A DNA stretch of 14,053 bases, taken from positions 1-14,053 of the forward strand of contig JAICQA010000032.1 in assembly GCA_025929595.1 (NCBI GenBank), written 5' to 3'. Position 1 is the first letter of the stretch; every line of letters starts with the position of its first letter. Positions 1-7,222 of this stretch are shown here, one piece after another. The translations under genes were made by a program, and so were the position numbers. The notes under the pieces are model-generated. The model was given only the letters and a program-made list of their open reading frames with translations, was not told where the DNA came from and did no database searches. Source of the stretch: Xanthobacteraceae bacterium (lineage in GTDB: Bacteria; Pseudomonadota; Alphaproteobacteria; Rhizobiales; Xanthobacteraceae).

Positions 1-649
1 ACATCACGGCGAAGCCGTAGAACGGGAGATTCCCGACGAAATCCGCGAATGCTTCTTTCACCTTGTCGAAGGTGTGGAAGTGATCGAGATGCTCGGGATC
101 GATATTGGTCACGACCGCGACATCCGCGGGCAGTTTCAGGAACGTGCCGTCGGACTCGTCGGCTTCCACCACCATCCATGTGCCGCCGCCGAGCCGCGCA
201 TTCGTGCCGTAGGCATTGATGATGCCGCCGTTGATCACGGTCGGGTCGAAGCTGCCGGCGTCGAGCAACGTCGCGACGAGCGACGTCGTCGTCGTCTTGC
301 CATGCGTGCCGGCGATCGCGACGCAGGATTTGAGCCGCATCAGCTCCGCGAGCATTTCGGCGCGCCGCACCACCGGCAGACGCTTCGCACGCGCCGCGAC
401 GAGTTCGGGATTGTCGCGCTTGACCGCCGACGACACGACGACGACCGCCGCGCCCTCGATGTTCCTGGCGTCATGGCCGACTTTCACGTCGATGCCATGG
501 CTCGCAAGCCGTTTCACATTCGCGTTCTCGGCCTGGTCGGAGCCGCGCACGCGATAGCCGAGATTGGCGAGCACTTCGGCGATGCCGCTCATGCCGATGC
601 CGCCGATGCCGACGAAATGGATAGGGCCGAGGTCGGTGGGGAGCTTCAT
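1..649 (-). CDS. murC: UDP-N-acetylmuramate--L-alanine ligase MurC (5' part only)
   Basis: MurC joins L-alanine to UDP-MurNAc with ATP, the first amino acid of the peptidoglycan stem peptide, in the cytoplasm. Only the first 216 codons are present; the gene runs off the window start (full-length family members are about 460-490 residues). Visible are the Rossmann-like UDP-binding start HFVGIGGIGMSGIAEVL (residues 11-27), the ATP-binding loop GTHGKTTTTS (114-123), the substrate-loop EADESDGTF (162-170) and NIDPEHLDHF (182-191). GTHGKT rather than GTNGKS, and the GIGGIGMSG start, separate it from MurD and MurE. The ATG start overlaps the murG stop as ATGA; there is no clear Shine-Dalgarno sequence, so translation is probably coupled to murG. 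Nothing suggests damage in the visible part. Confidence 0.96.
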   Translation of the reverse strand, partial: MKLPTDLGPIHFVGIGGIGMSGIAEVLANLGYRVRGSDQAENANVKRLASHGIDVKVGHDARNIEGAAVVVVSSAVKRDNPELVAARAKRLPVVRRAEMLAELMRLKSCVAIAGTHGKTTTTSLVATLLDAGSFDPTVINGGIINAYGTNARLGGGTWMVVEADESDGTFLKLPADVAVVTNIDPEHLDHFHTFDKVKEAFADFVGNLPFYGFAVM

Positions 650-1770
650 GCCGGGGTGTTTTGGCGCATTTGCGCGATCCCGGCAACGCGCATCACTTCG
701 TCCGCCAGACGCTCGGCGGCGTCGACCCGGCCGACCGCCCTGGCCGCCGCCGCCATGGCCGAAAGCCGCGACGGATTGCCGAAGAGGCGCGTCAGTTCCT
801 CGGACAACCGTTCGGCGGTGAGGTCCGACTGGCGGATCAGGATCGCGCCGCCGACGGCCGCCAGCGCCGAGGCGTTGGCGAGCTGATCCTGGTCGAGCGC
901 GTGCGGGAGCGGCACGAGGATCGAAGGCCGGCCAATGGCCGCGAGTTCCGCGACCGTCGAGGCACCCGAGCGCGCGATCGCGAGATGGCTCAGAGCGACC
1001 CGCTGCGGCAGGTCGTCGAAGAACGCCGCGCAGTCCGCTTTCACACCGAGCCGCGCATAGACGCTCTGCGCTTCGTCGAGATCTTCCGGGCGGCTCTGCT
1101 GCACCACTTCAAGCCGCGCGCGCATACCCGCGGGCAACCGCTCGATGGCAGCGGGCACCACTTCGCTCATCACGCGCGCGCCCTGGCTGCCGCCGAACAC
1201 GACAAGGCGGATGGGGCCTGACGCCGGCGCGGCATACGGCGTCGCGGCCGCCTCGCGCACCGCCGCGCGCACGGGATTGCCGGTATGCACCGCCTTCACC
1301 GCGAGACGCGGCGCGTCGGAGAAGATGTCGGGATAGCCGGTCGCGATCACCGTGGCGCGGCCCGCGAGCAGACGGTTCGCCCGGCCCATCACGGCGTTCT
1401 GCTCATGCACGATGCGCGGCACGCGCACGAGCCAGGCGGCGAAGATCGGCGGCACGGTCGGATAACCGCCGAAGCCGACGACCGCCGCCGGCCGTTCGCC
1501 AAGCATGAGCGCCATGCCGCGCAACGTGCCGAAGGTGAGCCGCGCGAAGGTGCGCGCGAGCGAAATCGGATCGCGCCCGCGCACCGTGTCGGCGGGCAGC
1601 ACATGCATTGCGCGGGCGGGAAATTTTCCGGCGAAAGGAGCGGCGCGCTTGTCGGTCGCGAGATCGACGGCGATGCCGCGCGCGTTCAGCACGGTCGCCA
1701 GCGCCTCGGCGGGAAAGAGATGCCCGCCCGTTCCGCCGGCCGCGATCAGCACCAGCGGCGTCGCGCTCAT
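646..1770 (-). CDS. murG: Lipid II synthase MurG (UDP-GlcNAc transferase)
   Basis: MurG transfers GlcNAc from UDP-GlcNAc to lipid I on the inner face of the membrane, giving lipid II. The protein has 374 residues, the usual family length. Seen motifs: N-terminal glycine-rich loop GGTGGH (12-17), GFGGYPT (99-105), HEQN (122-125), GNPVR (164-168), second glycine loop FGGSQGA (192-198), RSGAST with E275 in the UDP-GlcNAc site (267-275), and LPHALDQDQLANA (288-300). The frame stays open far upstream inside ftsW, but family similarity begins at MSATPLVLIAAGGTGGH, so the ATG at 1770 is chosen. That ATG overlaps the ftsW stop as ATGA, and the murG stop overlaps the murC start in the same way. No strong ribosome binding site is seen, which fits translational coupling. 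Confidence 0.97.
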   Translation of the reverse strand: MSATPLVLIAAGGTGGHLFPAEALATVLNARGIAVDLATDKRAAPFAGKFPARAMHVLPADTVRGRDPISLARTFARLTFGTLRGMALMLGERPAAVVGFGGYPTVPPIFAAWLVRVPRIVHEQNAVMGRANRLLAGRATVIATGYPDIFSDAPRLAVKAVHTGNPVRAAVREAAATPYAAPASGPIRLVVFGGSQGARVMSEVVPAAIERLPAGMRARLEVVQQSRPEDLDEAQSVYARLGVKADCAAFFDDLPQRVALSHLAIARSGASTVAELAAIGRPSILVPLPHALDQDQLANASALAAVGGAILIRQSDLTAERLSEELTRLFGNPSRLSAMAAAARAVGRVDAAERLADEVMRVAGIAQMRQNTPA

Positions 1771-2942
1771 ATACGCGCGCCCGCGAGCGGAGCGCCGTCG
1801 GGCAGGAGACCGCCGTGCTCGAGCTCCGCGATGGCTTCCGCGCGCGGACGGCGGCGCGTAAGCGCCACCAGCATGCCCATGCCGAAGGCGAGCGAGATCA
1901 GCGACGAGCCGCCATAGGAGATGAATGGAAGCGTCATGCCCTTGGCTGGCAGCAGATGCAGGTTGACCGCCATCGCGATCGACGACTGCAAACCGAACAG
2001 CAAGGCAAGGCCGGAAATCGCGAGGCGCACGAAAGGATCCTGATCGTTCTGCGCGTGCATCAATGCGCGCAGCACGACAAATGCGAACAGCGAGACCAGA
2101 ATGAGGCAAAGGAGAATGCCGAATTCCTCGGCGGCGACGGCAAAGATAAAGTCCGCGTGGCCGTCGGGCAGGACGCGCTTCACCGTCCCCTCGCCCGGAC
2201 CGCGCCCGAGCCAGCCGCCGCGCACGAAGGATTCGATTGCGGTATCGATCTGGAATGTGTCGCCCGACGACGGGTCGATGAAACGCTGGATGCGTTTCGC
2301 CACATGCGGGATCAATTGGTAGGCGGCGAAGACCGCGGCAACCCCGCCCGTCACAAGTCCGACCGCCCATTTCCACGCGAGCCCCGACAGGAAGAACAGC
2401 GCGCACCAGATCGCAACCAGCAAAACCGATTGCCCGAAGTCGGGCTGCAGCACCAGCGGCGTGACCGAGCCGCCGAGCAGCACGATCGCGAAGAGGGTCG
2501 TCGGCATTTCGGGTCGCCGCGCGCTCTCGGAGAAAATCCACGCCGCCAGCACGACGAAGGCGGGTTTCAGAAACTCCGACGGCTGCAGGCTCAGGCCGGC
2601 GAGATTGATCCAGCGCTGCGCACCCTTGATCTCGGAACCCACGACGAGCGTCGCAAAAACGAGCGCGAGGCTCACAAAGAAGACGAACACCGCCGCGCGC
2701 CGCACCTGCCGCGGCGACAGGAGCGAGGTCGCGCACAGCACGATGAGCGCCGGCACGAGATACATCGCCTGCCGGTTCACGAAGTGGAACGGATCGACGC
2801 CGAGCCGGATCGCAACCGGCGGACTCGCGGCCAGAAGCAGCACGATCCCGATCAGCACCAGCGCCACCAGCGCCCCGAGCAGCAGCCGGTCCACGGTCCA
2901 CCACCATTCGCCGAACAGGGTGCGCTGGGCTCGGGAAATCAT
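1767..2942 (-). CDS. ftsW: Septal peptidoglycan glycosyltransferase FtsW (SEDS family)
   Basis: FtsW is the SEDS-family enzyme that polymerises lipid II glycan strands at the division septum together with FtsI. The 391-residue protein is strongly hydrophobic with about ten membrane segments. Seen family motifs: KGAQRWI (106-112), QPSEF (120-124), DFGQS (168-172), LPDGHADFIFAVAAEEFG (258-275) in the large periplasmic loop, whose D264 lines up with the catalytic aspartate reported for SEDS enzymes, and GMTLPFISYGGSS (335-347). The start MISRAQRTLFGEWWWTVDR resembles FtsW of other Rhizobiales as I recall them, rather than RodA. A GGAG about 9 nt upstream is a usable ribosome binding site. It lies 216 nt after murD, the longest gap inside the operon, filled partly by a palindromic element, and overlaps murG by 4 nt. 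Confidence 0.96.
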   Translation of the reverse strand: MISRAQRTLFGEWWWTVDRLLLGALVALVLIGIVLLLAASPPVAIRLGVDPFHFVNRQAMYLVPALIVLCATSLLSPRQVRRAAVFVFFVSLALVFATLVVGSEIKGAQRWINLAGLSLQPSEFLKPAFVVLAAWIFSESARRPEMPTTLFAIVLLGGSVTPLVLQPDFGQSVLLVAIWCALFFLSGLAWKWAVGLVTGGVAAVFAAYQLIPHVAKRIQRFIDPSSGDTFQIDTAIESFVRGGWLGRGPGEGTVKRVLPDGHADFIFAVAAEEFGILLCLILVSLFAFVVLRALMHAQNDQDPFVRLAISGLALLFGLQSSIAMAVNLHLLPAKGMTLPFISYGGSSLISLAFGMGMLVALTRRRPRAEAIAELEHGGLLPDGAPLAGARI

Positions 2943-3022
2943 GGGGAACGGCTCCGCGGGAAAAGCGGCGTCAGTCTTGAACCTTCAGGGTTGACGAGCC
3001 CTTAAGCGGAATTGCGGCGGCA

Positions 3023-3137
3023 CGTTCCCCGGCCGAGCCGCGCGGTAGCGCGGCGAGAGCCGGGATCCAGTGCGACCCCTCGAAGCCCGAAAAATATTGC
3101 TCTGGACCCCGGGTCTCGCTTCGTTCGCCCGGGGACG
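3023..3137. repeat. Intergenic palindromic element A (ftsW-murD gap)
   Basis: A GC-rich nested inverted repeat sits in the 216-nt gap 2943-3158. The arms CGAGAGCCGGGATCCAG (3054-3070) and CTGGACCCCGGGTCTCG (3102-3118) are inverted copies matching at 15 of 17 positions. Two local hairpins flank or overlap them: CCGCGC/GCGCGG with a GGTA loop (3038-3053), and CCCCGGG (3107-3113) with CCCGGGG (3128-3134). It has the same arm order and orientation as element B at 4581-4682, so the two are copies of one family. No U-rich run follows on the operon strand, so it does not look like an intrinsic terminator. The rest of the gap (2943-3022 and 3138-3158) shows nothing recognisable apart from the ftsW ribosome binding site. 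Confidence 0.8.
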
Positions 3138-3158
3138 CCCGACGCACGGCACCTGTGG

Positions 3159-4559
3159 CTACGGCTTCCCCACCCCCGGCAGCCGCAGCACGAGGTCGCG
3201 GAATTCGTCGCCGCGCACCTCGAAATTCGGATACTGGTCGTAGCTGGCGCACGCCGGGGACAGGACCACATAGGCCTGAATGAGCTGCGCGACTTCCGCA
3301 TCGCGCGCCGCCGCCTCCACCGCCCGGTCGAGGGTCTTGACCACCTCGAACGGAATCTTGCCGCTGATCGTGTCGGCGAAGTCCTGCGCCGCCTCACCGA
3401 TCAGATAGGCCTTGCGGACCCGGGAAAAGTGCGGCGCCAGGTTCTTGATGCCGCCTTCCTTCGAGCGCCCGCCCGCGATCCAGAAGATGTTGTCGAAACT
3501 CTCGAGCGCCCGCTCGGTGGAATCGGCGTTCGTCGCCTTCGAGTCGTTGATGAACAGCACCGAGCCCTTGCGGCCGACCTGCTCCATGCGGTGATGCAGC
3601 CCGGGAAAGCTGCGCATGGCGAACGCAATCTCCTCCGCCGACAGGCCGAGCGCTCGTGCGGACGCGTAGGCACAAGCTGCGTTCTGCGCATTGTGCCGCC
3701 CGCGCAGGGAGCCGATACCGGCAAGCGAAAGCGAATTGCGCCGCTGCCCGCGCTCCATATCGACGAGATTGTCGCCGTCGAGATAAATTCCGTCTTTCTC
3801 AAGCCGCCTGCGCACCGACACGCGCACGACCTTCGTGCCCTCGCGCTCGGCGCGTTCCGCGACCGACGCGCTGAGCTCGTCGTCGACGCCCACCACCGCC
3901 GTGCCGTTCAGGCTCACGCCGGAAATCAACCGTTCCTTGATCGCGGCGTAGTTGCGCAGGTTGCCATGCCGGTCGATGTGGTCGGGCGAGATGTTGAGCA
4001 ACACGCCAACCAGCGGATCGAGCGTCGGGGTGAGATCGATCTGGAACGACGAACATTCGATCACATGCGTACGCGACTGGCTCGGCGGCGCGAGCGACAG
4101 GATCGCCGTGCCGAGATTGCCGCCCACGACGACATCCTTGCCGCTCTTCGCAAGGACATGCGCGAGCAGCGCGGTCGTCGTCGACTTGCCGTTGGTGCCG
4201 GTGATCGCGGCGAAGGGCGAGCGCGGCGAACGCGCCCGGCGCTCGCGGCAGAACAGCTCGATGTCGCCGATCACTTCCTTTTCGTTGCGGCGCGCGAGCG
4301 TCACCGTCCAGTGCGGCGCCGGATGCGTGAGCGGCACGCCCGGCGCGAGAATGAGCGCGGCGATCTCCTGCCAGTTCGCTTCCTTCAGATCGCCGGTCGA
4401 AACGCCCTTGTCCTGCGCTTCCGCGACCTTCGCCGGCTTGTCGTCCCAGGCGACGACCTTCGCACCGCCCGCCGTCAGCGCCGCGCAGGTCGCGAGTCCC
4501 GACTTGCCGAGTCCGAACACGGCAACTTTCTTGTCGCGGAAAATGGTGATGGGAGTCAT
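3159..4559 (-). CDS. murD: UDP-N-acetylmuramoyl-L-alanine--D-glutamate ligase MurD
   Basis: MurD adds D-glutamate to UDP-MurNAc-L-Ala with ATP in the cytoplasm. The protein has 466 residues, in the family range. Seen motifs: nucleotide-binding start KVAVFGLGKSGLA (11-23), P-loop GTNGKSTTT (121-129), CSSFQ (169-173), NISPDHIDRHGN (189-200), K208 in the NYAAIKERL stretch that matches the carbamylated lysine of Mur ligases, GRHNAQN (287-293), HHRME (322-326), NDSKATN (338-344) and the C-terminal SPACASYDQYPNFEVRG (434-450). The ATG at 4559 (MTPITIFRDK) is preferred; an in-frame TTG nine bases upstream (4568) would add three residues. No Shine-Dalgarno sequence precedes either. The gene is separated from mraY by 133 nt and from ftsW by 216 nt, both carrying palindromes, so it is the one gene here not coupled to a neighbour. 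Confidence 0.97.
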   Translation of the reverse strand: MTPITIFRDKKVAVFGLGKSGLATCAALTAGGAKVVAWDDKPAKVAEAQDKGVSTGDLKEANWQEIAALILAPGVPLTHPAPHWTVTLARRNEKEVIGDIELFCRERRARSPRSPFAAITGTNGKSTTTALLAHVLAKSGKDVVVGGNLGTAILSLAPPSQSRTHVIECSSFQIDLTPTLDPLVGVLLNISPDHIDRHGNLRNYAAIKERLISGVSLNGTAVVGVDDELSASVAERAEREGTKVVRVSVRRRLEKDGIYLDGDNLVDMERGQRRNSLSLAGIGSLRGRHNAQNAACAYASARALGLSAEEIAFAMRSFPGLHHRMEQVGRKGSVLFINDSKATNADSTERALESFDNIFWIAGGRSKEGGIKNLAPHFSRVRKAYLIGEAAQDFADTISGKIPFEVVKTLDRAVEAAARDAEVAQLIQAYVVLSPACASYDQYPNFEVRGDEFRDLVLRLPGVGKP

Positions 4560-4580
4560 GATGCGCAAACAATATTATAC

Positions 4581-4682
4581 GTCGTCCCGGCCGAGGCGCG
4601 CCAGCGCCGAGAGCCGGGACCGTGCGCAGCGAATCGCGGCACGCGATCCCGGCTCTCGCGCTTCGCGCTCGGCCGGGATGAC
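4581..4682. repeat. Intergenic palindromic element B (murD-mraY gap)
   Basis: A 102-bp element in which every arm is nested symmetrically. Outer arms are GTCGTCCCGGCCGAG (4581-4595) and CTCGGCCGGGATGAC (4668-4682), complementary at 14 of 15 positions. Inner arms CGAGAGCCGGGA (4608-4619) and TCCCGGCTCTCG (4647-4658) are a perfect 12-bp inverted repeat. Innermost are CGTGC (4621-4625) and GCACG (4639-4643). In single-stranded form it would fold as one long branched-free stem. It begins 21 nt before the murD ATG and ends 10 nt after the mraY stop, so it fills nearly all of the 133-nt gap. Same family and orientation as element A. No U-run follows on the operon strand. Confidence 0.88.
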
Positions 4683-4692
4683 GGAAAAATTC

Positions 4693-5781
4693 TCATCTCA
4701 GTTTCAGCGTCGAAAGTCCGATCAGCGCCAGCACGAGCGCGATGATCCAGAAGCGGATCACGATCTGCGCCTCGGTCCAGCCCAACTGCTCGAAATGATG
4801 ATGGATGGGCGCCATCCTGAAGATGCGCTTGCCGGTGAGCTTGAAGGAAATCACCTGCACGATCACCGACACCGCTTCGAGCACGAAGAGCCCGCCGATG
4901 ATCGCGAGCGCGATCTCATGCTTGGTCGCGACCGCGATCGTGCCGAGCATGCCGCCGAGCGCGAGCGAGCCGGTGTCGCCCATGAAGATCGAGGCGGGCG
5001 GCGCGTTGAACCACAGGAAGCCGAGCCCGGCGCCGATCAGCGCGCCGCATACGATGGCGAGCTCGCCCGCGCCCGCGATGTGACGGATCTGAAGATAGTC
5101 CGAGAACACGATGTTACCCGCGAGATAGGCGATCAGCGAGAAGGTCGCCGCCGCGATCATCACCGGCACGATGGCAAGTCCGTCGAGACCGTCGGTCAGG
5201 TTCACCGCATTCCCGGCGCCGACAATCACGAAGGCGCCGACCGCGATGAACAGCCAGCCAAGGTTGACGACCAGATCCTTGAAGAACGGCATTGCGAGCG
5301 CTGTCGAGGCCGAAGACGCGTCGAGCTGCGTGAGCACGATGACGGCGGCGCCCGCGATCACCGCTTCGAGCGCGATCCGGAGGCGCCCCGAAAGGCCGCC
5401 CTTGGCCGAGCCGTGCTTCACCTTGAGATAGTCGTCCGCGAAGCCGATCGCGCCGAAGCCGAGCGTAACCGCGAGCACGACCCAGACATGGGGGTTCGAA
5501 AGATTGGCCCAGAGCAGCGTCGAGACGACGAGGCCCGAGAGGATCATCAACCCGCCCATTGTGGGCGTGCCCTTCTTGGTCAGCAGATGCGACTGCGGAC
5601 CGTCGTCGCGAATGGGCTGGCCCTTGCCCTGCGACGCCCGCAGCTTTTCGATGATCGCCGGCCCGAACAGGAAGACGAACAGAAGTGCGGTCAGCACCGC
5701 CCCGCCGGTGCGGAAGGTGATGTAGCGGAAAACATTGAGGACGTTGAAAACGTCGGAAAATTGCGAAAGCCAATAAAGCAC
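4693..5781 (-). CDS. mraY: Phospho-MurNAc-pentapeptide transferase MraY
   Basis: MraY moves phospho-MurNAc-pentapeptide from UDP to undecaprenyl phosphate, making lipid I in the cytoplasmic membrane. The 362-residue length and the roughly ten hydrophobic segments fit the family. Seen motifs: KGTPTMGG (70-77), FADDYLK (114-120) with the catalytic aspartate pair, NAVNLTDGLDGL (191-202), FMGDTGSLALGG (266-277) and the cytoplasmic loop RMAPIHHHFE (322-331). The open frame extends further upstream through murF in another frame, but similarity starts at LYWLSQFSDVFNVLNVFRYITF and a strong AAGGAG sits 5 nt before a GTG at 5781, so GTG is taken as start. It lies 10 nt after murF and 133 nt before murD. 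Confidence 0.97.
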   Translation of the reverse strand: MLYWLSQFSDVFNVLNVFRYITFRTGGAVLTALLFVFLFGPAIIEKLRASQGKGQPIRDDGPQSHLLTKKGTPTMGGLMILSGLVVSTLLWANLSNPHVWVVLAVTLGFGAIGFADDYLKVKHGSAKGGLSGRLRIALEAVIAGAAVIVLTQLDASSASTALAMPFFKDLVVNLGWLFIAVGAFVIVGAGNAVNLTDGLDGLAIVPVMIAAATFSLIAYLAGNIVFSDYLQIRHIAGAGELAIVCGALIGAGLGFLWFNAPPASIFMGDTGSLALGGMLGTIAVATKHEIALAIIGGLFVLEAVSVIVQVISFKLTGKRIFRMAPIHHHFEQLGWTEAQIVIRFWIIALVLALIGLSTLKLR

Positions 5782-5786
5782 GTTGT

Positions 5787-5792
5787 CTCCTT
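5787..5792 (-). promoter_or_regulatory. Ribosome binding site of mraY
   Basis: AAGGAG reads on the minus strand with a 5-nt spacer before GTG at 5781, and its first A is the last base of the murF TGA stop. It settles the non-ATG start of mraY, since no ATG is available near the start of family similarity. Ribosomes finishing murF end on top of this site, which favours re-initiation. Confidence 0.8.
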
Positions 5793-7222
5793 CACACCGC
5801 CGTGCCGGCGGCGCTCGGCGCCCGGAACCGTTCGGCCAGAGCCCGGACGATCGGACCCATGCGGCTGCCGTTCGAGCCTTTGACCATGATGGCATCCCCC
5901 GCGCGCACCGAGGCGACGACCTCGGGCTCGAGCAGATCGGCGCTCTCGGCATAGCCGCCGCGCAAGGCCGCAGGCAAGGCGTCCCAAAGCTCGTGCATCA
6001 GGGGACCCGCGCAATACACCGTATCGACCTTCGCATTGGTCACGGCCTCGGCCAGCCCACGATGCAGCTCGGCTGCATCGGGTCCGAGCTCGAGCATGTC
6101 GCCGAGCACGGCGACGCGCCGCCCGCGCTTGCCGATCGGCGCCTGGGCGAGCACGTCGAGCGCGGCGCGCATCGAAGCGGGATTGGCATTGTAACTTTCG
6201 TCGATCAGGAGTGCATCACCGTCCCCGACATCGAGCGTCAGGCGGCGCCCCCGTCCGGTCGGCGGCACGAGATCGGCGAGCGCCAGCGCGGAGAGCGCGA
6301 GGTCCGCGCCTACGAGTTTTGCCGCCGCCAGCACCGCAAGACTGTTCATCACGAGATGCCGCCCCGCCGCGCCGACCTTGTAGGTCACGTCGTCGCCGAG
6401 AATGCGCGCCTGTACCGTCGAGCAATCCGCTTTCAGGCCGGCGTCGATTGAGCGTGCGCCGGCTTCGGGATGCTCGCCGAACGACACAATGCGCGCGACC
6501 TTCGCCTTGCGCGCGGCCTCCGCGAGCCGCGCGAATTGCGGATTGTCGCGCGGCAGGACCGCTGCCCCGTCCGGCTCGAGCCCCAGAAAGATTTCGGCCT
6601 TGGCGTCGGCAATCGCCTCAATGCCGGAAAAATATTCAAGATGCACCGCTTCGATCGTCGTGATGATGGCCACATGCGGACGCACGAGCTTCACCAGCGG
6701 TTCGATCTCGCCCGCGTGATTCATGCCGAGCTCGAAGACCGCGAAGCGCGCGCTTTCGGGCAGCCGCGCGAGCGACAGCGGCACGCCCCAATGATTGTTG
6801 AAAGAAGCGACGGACGCATGGGTTTCGCCTTCGCGCGCGAGCACGAGCTTGAGCGCGTCCTTTGTACCCGTCTTGCCGGCCGAGCCTGTGACGGCGATCA
6901 CCTTTGCGCCGGATCGGGCACGCGCCGCGCGCGCGGCCGCCCGCAGCGCCTCCAGCACGTCTTCCACGATCAGGAGCGGCGCGCCGGTCGGCATGGCGGC
7001 GAGTCTTTCCGCGGCGATCACGGCGACCCCCGCCCCGCGCGCCAGCGCCTTCGTCACATAGTCATGGCCGTCCACCCGGTCGCCTTTGATGGCGAAGAAC
7101 GCCGCGCCCGGCTCGATGGTGCGGCTGTCGATGGAGACGCCCTTGATCTCGTGCGACGGCGCGCCGGACACGCGCGCACCCATGGCGCGCGCAAGCGCCT
7201 CGCTCGTCCACAGCACGCTCAT
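5792..7222 (-). CDS. murF: UDP-MurNAc-tripeptide--D-alanyl-D-alanine ligase MurF
   Basis: MurF adds the D-Ala-D-Ala dipeptide to UDP-MurNAc-tripeptide, completing the cytoplasmic precursor. 476 residues, usual size. Seen: SIDSRTIEPGAAFFAIKG (30-47) of the uridine-binding domain, P-loop GSAGKTGTK (113-121), FNNHWGVPLSL (141-151), ELGMNHAGEIE (164-174), K208 in ADAKAEIF as the carbamylated lysine, DESYNANPASM (341-351), VLGDMLELG (372-380) and VKGSNGSRM (447-455). The start MSVLWTSEAL has AAGGAA (7228-7233) as ribosome binding site and overlaps the murE stop as ATGA. The stop lies inside the mraY ribosome binding site. The murE-murF-mraY order is the standard dcw arrangement, and the residues that bind ATP are all present. 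Confidence 0.97.
   Translation of the reverse strand: MSVLWTSEALARAMGARVSGAPSHEIKGVSIDSRTIEPGAAFFAIKGDRVDGHDYVTKALARGAGVAVIAAERLAAMPTGAPLLIVEDVLEALRAAARAARARSGAKVIAVTGSAGKTGTKDALKLVLAREGETHASVASFNNHWGVPLSLARLPESARFAVFELGMNHAGEIEPLVKLVRPHVAIITTIEAVHLEYFSGIEAIADAKAEIFLGLEPDGAAVLPRDNPQFARLAEAARKAKVARIVSFGEHPEAGARSIDAGLKADCSTVQARILGDDVTYKVGAAGRHLVMNSLAVLAAAKLVGADLALSALALADLVPPTGRGRRLTLDVGDGDALLIDESYNANPASMRAALDVLAQAPIGKRGRRVAVLGDMLELGPDAAELHRGLAEAVTNAKVDTVYCAGPLMHELWDALPAALRGGYAESADLLEPEVVASVRAGDAIMVKGSNGSRMGPIVRALAERFRAPSAAGTAV

Noticed and set aside
4574..4579. Perfect TATAAT on the minus strand 15 nt before the murD ATG, as an internal promoter
   Set aside because: The hexamer 17 nt upstream is GGCGCG, with no TTGAC-like element at usable spacing, and a start about 7 nt later would leave almost no leader. 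Probably chance in a small AT-rich patch, though a start-site map could reverse this.
3023..4682. Palindromic elements A and B as intrinsic terminators or as a CRISPR array
   Set aside because: No U-run follows the stems on the operon strand, essential genes lie downstream, and there are only two diverged copies with no regular spacers.
1608..5883. Long plus-strand open frames opposite murG, ftsW, murD, mraY (for example 1608-3005, 3012-4745 and 3952-5883)
   Set aside because: They are antisense shadows produced by high third-position GC in the real minus-strand genes; their translations are arginine-, histidine- and glutamate-rich with no domain, while every minus-strand gene below them has complete family motifs.
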